Part shown: piece by piece, positions 60,101 through 64,000 of the stretch
How positions within the stretch are numbered: position 1 is the stretch's first letter
How the letters are laid out: every line of letters starts with the position of its first letter
Origin: Deferribacterales bacterium Deferri_01
GTDB taxonomy: Bacteria; Chrysiogenota; Deferribacteres; Deferribacterales; Geovibrionaceae
NCBI GenBank assembly: GCA_001603805.1
Contig: LUZY01000009.1
Location: forward strand, 124,001 to 188,000
Length of the DNA stretch: 64,000 bases
Direction of reading: 5' to 3'
The notes under the pieces: generated by a model
What the model was told of the DNA's origin: nothing
What the model saw: the letters and a program-made list of their open reading frames with translations, nothing else
Databases searched by the model: none
Translations under genes and position numbers: made by a program

Positions 60101-60458
60101 TGAGTTTAAGCAGGTTGTGATGAATATTGTGTCTAACGCCAGAGACGCTGTTACGGAACGCCGTGGAGAAGAAGCAGGAAAACAGCTCAACGGCAGGATA
60201 CAGCTTGATATACACAGAGACGGCGGCAATATAGCTCTCACCATATACGATAACGGCGGCGGAATAAGCCCTGATATTATGGAAAATATTTTTAAACCAT
60301 ATGTTTCCTCAAAGGGCGACAAGGGAACCGGAATAGGACTCAGTACAGCAAAAACTATCATAGAGGAAAAGATGGACGGGACTATAACAGCATTCAACAC
60401 CGCTGACGGTGCCTGTTTTACCGTTTATCTGCCGGAATATTATGAGATCCATGGCTAA
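57183..60458 (+). CDS. Multi-PAS membrane sensor histidine kinase
   Basis: This is a 1091-residue kinase. A membrane helix (about 8-28), a periplasmic domain of about 145 residues and a second helix (about 175-197) are followed by five PAS-like domains starting near residues 202, 332, 452, 600 and 728. The H box H-Q-W-K-Q-P-L-N has His869; the N box reads V-S-N-A-R-D-A, G1 is D-N-G-G-G-I, F is F-K-P-Y-V-S-S-K and G2 is G-T-G-I-G-L-S. No receiver is fused. A receiver-Hpt protein is encoded convergently 25 bp away and is a likely partner in a phosphorelay. The H-Q-W-K-Q-P-L box is shared with the kinase at 2397. Confidence 0.93.
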   Translation: MRLISGNRVLVSVSALSVVIIALIITGYVRIKRIEPDMGEFNRSRNLLRASSLISDGYSSYTKAYHLNDTVYLDKSVKSFDGALYLLEKTGDGADGCIVSVREGLGKYLGDVYNGSNLLTEIFSLELGRYVAFANKCLERSELSDWSGIMSYMTEIRREHVKADKLMTAFSLLIGFMLIFTMWLYFMNLGTLKKLKGERSYKYRLLDMLPNMVSVTDGSHMVACNKRVLEFVGYPSAAEFLKEHSCLCEFFIEESGYIFHRENDPWLTQVLNNEKQGLESKVKMRDAVTGKVKTLLINHSDFDTSEGTLAITFTDITEIDKMRLYLKESENRFRQLFNGHSAAMLLIDPVSKDICDANSAAVNFYGYGLHKLKSMRICDINIEDSVECRMNQAIKGECNYFEFRHRLADGNVKDVSVFSSPVHIDGKEYLFSIITDISDKKNIERELEQRTELLRAVLKNAPVWIWFVTPDGSLKIANDVFCRSTGIKESEVCGLRRYYEKMPSGFGKLTEDDMDTLLNSGFSVKEHEIRLADGKSHFLSVTKVRVKCPTGLNNGLVCIATDMTEQKKLEKELRRINEYLSESVEKELAVRMGNEMKLKGVFNSINDAMLIFSIDKNGVPGKVIDVNNRLISLTGFSRHDVHNMRPDEIYEAQEFVAGMNISTLVSEGKHFVYESRLSTSSGGYITVEVSSSLVEINGTPVCIVSMRDIDSLIRLEKEKQDSETLTEATFNAAGIGICLCDFDGFFCKVNSTFASMHGYKPDELIGQRYEITIAEGYREQVHGEIRRFVNSTAEYFTSEHHAATSGGREMTVSVFISRIQLGGRTMFVSSSQDITELKRLEEIREVQEQMLIQQSKMAAMGEMIGVIAHQWKQPLNVVYILAQYLAELEGEQGIEQEKELAEISDGIMKQVEFMNDTMNDFRNFLKPGKEPQIFGVRQAVDEIVSMLLPQLRQSNIDVKVTCEEEYMVKGFKNEFKQVVMNIVSNARDAVTERRGEEAGKQLNGRIQLDIHRDGGNIALTIYDNGGGISPDIMENIFKPYVSSKGDKGTGIGLSTAKTIIEEKMDGTITAFNTADGACFTVYLPEYYEIHG

Positions 60459-60466
60459 TATAACAG

Positions 60467-60502
60467 CTTTGGCAGATTATCTGTCACGAAAGTCTGCCAA
60501 AG
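60467..60502. repeat. Inverted repeat at the convergent kinase and receiver gene ends
   Basis: CTTTGGCAGA (60467-60476) and TCTGCCAAAG (60493-60502) form perfect 10-bp arms around 16 bases; the right arm lies in the last codons of the receiver-Hpt gene. No T-run follows, so termination is uncertain, but it may pause both transcripts. Confidence 0.5.
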
Positions 60503-61203
60503 TCTTCGGAGAAGGCATCAAAGTAAATCTTCAGAACTGAAAAGAGATTTTCATAGTCTGCGGTAAGTGTTGCTCTTGCGTTTTTTTCTATTTTTTCGGC
60601 TGCGGCTGCAATGTTTTTCAGCCCCATATTTTTTGCTGCACCTTTGATATAGTGTGCTTCGGACGCAATTTTAAGCATGTCTTTTTCTTTGACGGAATCA
60701 AGCAGGTAGTTAAGATGTTTGCCGGAGTCCTCAATGAATTCGCCCAAAAGCTCCGTGACTATTTCTTCTTCCAGCCCAAGCTGAGTGAAGACATAATTTA
60801 TGCAGGCTTCCACAGTGTCAGATTCCGGAGTGTCCTGCACTTTTTCTTCCGGTTTTCTGCATCGGTTTATAATTGCTTCTATTTTTGAGATATTTACAGG
60901 TTTCGATATAAAGTCGGTCATGCCGCAGGTTTCAAGCTCTGCTGTCATGGTTTCCGAGTCTGCGGTGAGCGCCACAACGGGCATGTTAAATCCCAGCCTG
61001 CGTATCTCCGCTGTGGCGTCAATCCCGTTCATAACAGGCATATTCACATCCATAAGGACTACAGCATATTCGCTTTTCTGAACCATTTCGACCGCTTCAC
61101 GTCCGTTGGAAGCCACGTCAACCTGAGTGCCCAGTTTTTCAACTATTTTCCGTGTAATCATTTGGTTAACTGGGTTATCTTCTGCCAGAAGAATCCTAAT
61201 CAT
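60484..61203 (-). CDS. Receiver-Hpt phosphorelay protein
   Basis: This 239-residue protein starts at 61203, where AAAAGGAAA precedes the ATG (a longer frame to 61245 lacks a site). Residues 1-120 are a receiver: L-L-A-E-D-N-P-V-N-Q, phospho-acceptor Asp in V-L-M-D-V-N-M-P and K in I-S-K-P. Residues about 140-239 look like a histidine phosphotransfer domain, with the expected His in E-A-H-Y-I-K-G-A-A-K-N-M-G. This layout is that of the C-terminal part of hybrid kinases, here as a separate gene facing the large kinase. It has no DNA-binding domain, so output must pass through another protein. Confidence 0.92.
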   Translation of the reverse strand: MIRILLAEDNPVNQMITRKIVEKLGTQVDVASNGREAVEMVQKSEYAVVLMDVNMPVMNGIDATAEIRRLGFNMPVVALTADSETMTAELETCGMTDFISKPVNISKIEAIINRCRKPEEKVQDTPESDTVEACINYVFTQLGLEEEIVTELLGEFIEDSGKHLNYLLDSVKEKDMLKIASEAHYIKGAAKNMGLKNIAAAAEKIEKNARATLTADYENLFSVLKIYFDAFSEDFGRLS

Positions 61204-61306
61204 AATCAATTTCCTTTTGAGAAAAAATGTATTTAATAATACCATAGTATAGAAAAAATTATCGCCGAATGCAATTTTTTAACATAGTTAAGCCGGAGGT
61301 GCTTCG

Positions 61307-61741
61307 TTGAAAGACCGGGAAGAAAAAGCAGAGAAAATTTTCAGCAGCGGTTTTAACTGCTCTCAGGGCGTTTTTACAGCCTTTGCTGTTGATGAAGGCA
61401 TGGAAGAGGCTGTGGCTTTAAGGCTTTCCACTCCCTTCGGCGGCGGTGTGGGCGGCTGCGGTGAAACATGCGGCGCAGTTTCCGGCGCTTATATGGTCAT
61501 CGGGCTCAAGCACGGCAGAGCATCCCTTGATGATGCCGAAGCGAAAGAGGTTGTTTACAGCATCATGGCAGAATTCAGGAAAAAGTTTTCAGAAGAGTTC
61601 GGTTCTCTGAAATGCTCGGAACTTGTAGGTGTTGACATGGGTAATTACGAGGAACGCACAAAAGCGAGAGAGCAGGGCAGGCTTGAGCGGTGTAAAGATT
61701 TCGTGCGGGGTGCTGTGCGGATTTTAGAGGATATAGCGTGA
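61307..61741 (+). CDS. C_GCAxxG_C_C family protein
   Basis: This 144-residue protein is recognised by its spaced cysteines: F-N-C-S-Q-G near residue 18, G-G-C-G-E-T-C-G-A-V-S-G near 55, and further Cys at K-C-S-E-L and R-C-K-D-F. The family name comes from this pattern; a metal or redox cofactor role is likely but not proven. It starts at TTG (61307) after GGAGG, and the next gene overlaps it by four bases (GTGA). Confidence 0.85.
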   Translation: MKDREEKAEKIFSSGFNCSQGVFTAFAVDEGMEEAVALRLSTPFGGGVGGCGETCGAVSGAYMVIGLKHGRASLDDAEAKEVVYSIMAEFRKKFSEEFGSLKCSELVGVDMGNYEERTKAREQGRLERCKDFVRGAVRILEDIA

Positions 61742-62226
61742 AAAAGTTTTTGTTAAGCGCCTGCCTTGCGGGTGAAAATGTGCGCTATGACGGCGGTAAT
61801 ACCAGAATAGAGTGTGAAACTTTCCGTAAGCTTGTGGAATCAGGTCTTGCGGTGCTTGTCTGTCCGGAGGTTGACGCAGGGCTTTCAGCTCCCCGCAGAC
61901 CTTGTGAAATAAGAGGTGAGGGCGGCGGCGGATCTGTTCTGGATGGGAAAAGTGAAGTTATTAATGATGAAGGGCAAAACCTCACGGAACAGTTTGTGAA
62001 AGGTGCATATATGAGCCTTGAAAAGGCTTTGGAAAACGGATGCAGTGTTGCTCTGCTTAAGCACAGAAGTCCTTCCTGCGGTTCAACACTGATCTATGAC
62101 GGTTCCTTCAGCGGCAAAAAGATTGAAGGAAAAGGCGTGGCAGGGGAACTTCTTGCAAGAAACGGAATAAGGCTTTTCAGTGAGGAAACACTTGAGGAAG
62201 CTATTAAATATATTGAAGAAGAGTAA
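61738..62226 (+). CDS. DUF523 family protein
   Basis: This is a 162-residue protein of the DUF523 family: S-A-C-L-A-G-E-N-V-R-Y-D-G-G-N near the start, C-P-E-V-D-A-G-L-S-A-P-R-R-P-C-E and K-H-R-S-P-S-C-G. Cysteines in fixed places suggest a metal or cluster site; the function is not known. The GTG start overlaps the previous stop, so the two are translationally coupled. Confidence 0.9.
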   Translation: MKKFLLSACLAGENVRYDGGNTRIECETFRKLVESGLAVLVCPEVDAGLSAPRRPCEIRGEGGGGSVLDGKSEVINDEGQNLTEQFVKGAYMSLEKALENGCSVALLKHRSPSCGSTLIYDGSFSGKKIEGKGVAGELLARNGIRLFSEETLEEAIKYIEEE

Positions 62227-62231
62227 GTTTT

Positions 62232-63176
62232 TTGGACTATGTTGATATATTAAAAACCGTGATGCCTTATTTCGGTGTATTCGGTGCAGGGTTTGCGCTA
62301 AAAAGGCTGTTCAGCCTGCCTCCTGCCGTTGATAAGGTTCTGTTCAGAGTTTTTATACACTTCTTTTTCCCCTGCCTTGTTCTTAACTTTATAATAGGGA
62401 ATGAGAATCTTAAGGACATTGCGTCTTCGCTTGCTTTGCCCCTGTGGGGAATGGCATCTGTTGGGGCGGGGTTTGCTGCTGCTTATTTTACTGCACCGAT
62501 GATCGGGCTTAAAGATTCCAGAGAAAGGCGTGCTTTCTCTTTTTCCATCGGTGTTTACAACTACGGTTTCTTTACTCTGCCCATTGTGGCGCATCTCTTC
62601 GGGAGAGAGGCTGCGGGTCAGCTTCTTCTGTTTAATTTCGGCATAGATTTTATATACTGGACAGTTGGTATAGTTATACTCACAGGCTCTTACAGGGCTG
62701 GAATAGTGAAGCTTGCCTCAAGCACGCCGTTTTATGCGCTTTTCTTTTCTGTTGCGGTGAATTCTGTTTTTGCACCGCAGGGCTTCAGCGGATATGCGGG
62801 TTCTGTTCTGGACATTATATCCTTTCTCACCATGCCTTTGGGACTTTTTGTAAGCGGACTTGCATTGGGAGAGGGACTGCGTGGGGCAAGCCTCAACGGC
62901 ACGCTGAAAATAGGCTTCAGTGCTGTCCTGCTGCGAATGTTTATTATGGGTTTTGTTTTTCTTCTGGCAGCGAGGTATATGACAGACAGCAGAGGGTTAA
63001 AGATTATCCTCGCTGCTCAGTCGGCTATGCCTGCGGGAATGATGAATCTTGCAGTTGTCAGGTATTTTATGGGAGAATCAAGAGTTACTTCCGCAGTTAT
63101 AGTATTCACCACAGCCACAGCTCTTGTGACTATTCCTGTATGGCTTAAGTTTGCCTTCGGTCTTGCCGGTGTGTAG
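62232..63176 (+). CDS. AEC-family membrane transporter
   Basis: This 314-residue inner-membrane protein has about ten helices of the auxin-efflux-carrier type. N-Y-G-F-F-T-L-P-I and the C-terminal Q-S-A-M-P-A-G-M-M-N segments are family signatures. A TTG start at 62232 follows the DUF523 gene by five bases; an ATG at about 62262 is an alternative. Family members export or exchange organic acids and amino-acid-like compounds. The substrate here is unknown. Confidence 0.85.
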   Translation: MDYVDILKTVMPYFGVFGAGFALKRLFSLPPAVDKVLFRVFIHFFFPCLVLNFIIGNENLKDIASSLALPLWGMASVGAGFAAAYFTAPMIGLKDSRERRAFSFSIGVYNYGFFTLPIVAHLFGREAAGQLLLFNFGIDFIYWTVGIVILTGSYRAGIVKLASSTPFYALFFSVAVNSVFAPQGFSGYAGSVLDIISFLTMPLGLFVSGLALGEGLRGASLNGTLKIGFSAVLLRMFIMGFVFLLAARYMTDSRGLKIILAAQSAMPAGMMNLAVVRYFMGESRVTSAVIVFTTATALVTIPVWLKFAFGLAGV

Positions 63177-63180
63177 GGAT

Positions 63181-64000
63181 TTAGTCGCTGTAATGTCCTG
63201 ATTCCCTGTATTCGTTAAGCTTGTTGCGGAGGGTGCGGACGGTAATTCCTAGAAGATCCGCAGCTTTTGTGCGGTTTCCGCCCACTTCATCAAGGGTTTT
63301 AAGGATAAGCTCCCTTTCCATTTCAGCTATTGTCACTCCTACGGAAGGCACTGAATGGGTTGATTTAATCTGTTCTTCTGTGGTTTCAGGCTCATTTGAC
63401 GCAGGTGCATGTATTGCGGCGGGCATCTCTTTCTGAAAGTCGCTCTCTAAAAGGAACTGTTTTATGGTAATTCCGTGGAGGAATAAATCCCGTTCACTTA
63501 TTACCTTGTCACGGCAGAGAACAACCGCTCTTTCAACAGTGTGTTCAAGTTCACGGACATTTCCCGGCCAGTCATAGTCAATAAGCGCCTGAAGCGCTTT
63601 TTCTCCCAGTGAGCATGAGCCTTTGCGGTTTATCTCAGCGTATTTTGTCATGAAAAATTCAGCCAACTCCCGCACATCCTCTCTCCGCTCCCGCAGAGGG
63701 GGCAGTTCGATTGCGATAACATTCAGCCTGTAGAACAGGTCTTCCCTGAAATTGCCAGTGGATACCTCTTTTTTAAGGTCTCTGTTGGTAGTTGCCAGTA
63801 TGCGGACATTAATTTTATCCGGACGTATGGAGCCGAGGCGTTCCACCTCACGTTCCTGAAGCACACGGAGCAGCTTTGCCTGTAAATGGATAGGCACTTC
63901 GCCTATTTCATCAAGAAGTATAGTTCCGCCGTCCGCAAGCTCAAACTTGCCTGCCTTGCGGTTTATTGCGCCTGTGAAGGCTCCCTTCTCAAAACCGAAG
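63181..64000 (-). CDS. Sigma-54-dependent response regulator, 3' part (cut by window edge)
   Basis: The frame stays open to the right edge, so only the C-terminal about 273 residues are seen. The start of the visible part has the sigma-54 contact loop F-E-K-G-A-F-T-G-A, then Walker [10 protein letters not shown], the arginine-finger region and [10 protein letters not shown]. The tail ends in a Fis-type helix-turn-helix, [20 protein letters not shown]. The N-terminal domain (receiver or other) lies outside the window. The target genes cannot be read, although a flagellar or nitrogen role is common in such proteins. Confidence 0.92.
   Translation of the reverse strand, partial: FGFEKGAFTGAINRKAGKFELADGGTILLDEIGEVPIHLQAKLLRVLQEREVERLGSIRPDKINVRILATTNRDLKKEVSTGNFREDLFYRLNVIAIELPPLRERREDVRELAEFFMTKYAEINRKGSCSLGEKALQALIDYDWPGNVRELEHTVERAVVLCRDKVISERDLFLHGITIKQFLLESDFQKEMPAAIHAPASNEPETTEEQIKSTHSVPSVGVTIAEMERELILKTLDEVGGNRTKAADLLGITVRTLRNKLNEYRESGHYSD

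Overview
The window reads as chromosome from a Gram-negative, anaerobically respiring bacterium. Supporting signs are outer-membrane and periplasmic proteins, multihaem c-type cytochromes, a periplasmic flavocytochrome c fumarate reductase, futalosine-type menaquinone synthesis (MqnE), sigma-54 promoters and a haemerythrin chemoreceptor. The mix is compatible with Deferribacterota (Geovibrio/Denitrovibrio-like), but that assignment is inference from gene content, not from a marker comparison.

Layout. 1-2.4 kb: a lipoprotein, then a nitrogen module (P-II protein and ammonium transporter) behind a sigma-54 promoter. 2.4-11.7 kb: a PAS histidine kinase, a divergent small heat-shock protein, and a leftward run TPR lipoprotein - mqnE - unknown gene - amrB - galU - hsp20 - lon. 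11.8-22.1 kb: a compact rightward block of virion-type genes (Mu I-like prohead protease, decoration protein, major capsid protein, gp36/gp37-like connector genes, novel tail/baseplate proteins, M15 endolysin, small membrane protein). No terminase, portal, tape-measure, integrase or phage repressor gene is visible.

22.2-34.9 kb: two neighbouring respiratory modules. The first has a tetrahaem cytochrome c, an MFS permease, a GntR/MocR-like regulator whose PLP-binding residues look lost, a phenol-MetA-type outer-membrane protein and a periplasmic flavoprotein reductase with a non-fumarate active site. The second has a sensor kinase with a solute-binding sensor domain, an NtrC-type regulator, a canonical flavocytochrome c fumarate reductase and an MFS exporter. 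Repeated TATAAC-N4-GTTATA sites and a near-consensus sigma-54 promoter lie between the regulator and the reductase, so the control circuit can be read from the DNA. A tRNA-Leu with anticodon AAG lies between the modules, and its anticodon arm recurs inside the hairpin that follows the fumarate reductase.

35-54 kb: a haemerythrin chemoreceptor and a complete leftward division/cell-wall cluster (mraZ, rsmH, ftsL, ftsI, murE, murF, mraY, murD, ftsW, murG, murC, ddl, ftsQ, ftsA, ftsZ, then a glycosyltransferase), with a readable mraZ promoter and MraZ-type repeats; murB is absent. 54-64 kb: an acyl-ACP thioesterase, a Fic-fold protein with a destroyed catalytic motif, mazG, a five-PAS histidine kinase facing a receiver-Hpt protein, two small conserved genes, an AEC transporter and the 3' part of a sigma-54 activator cut by the window edge.

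The most original regions are the phage-structural island, the split flavin-reductase module with its degenerate regulator, and the pseudo-Fic protein.
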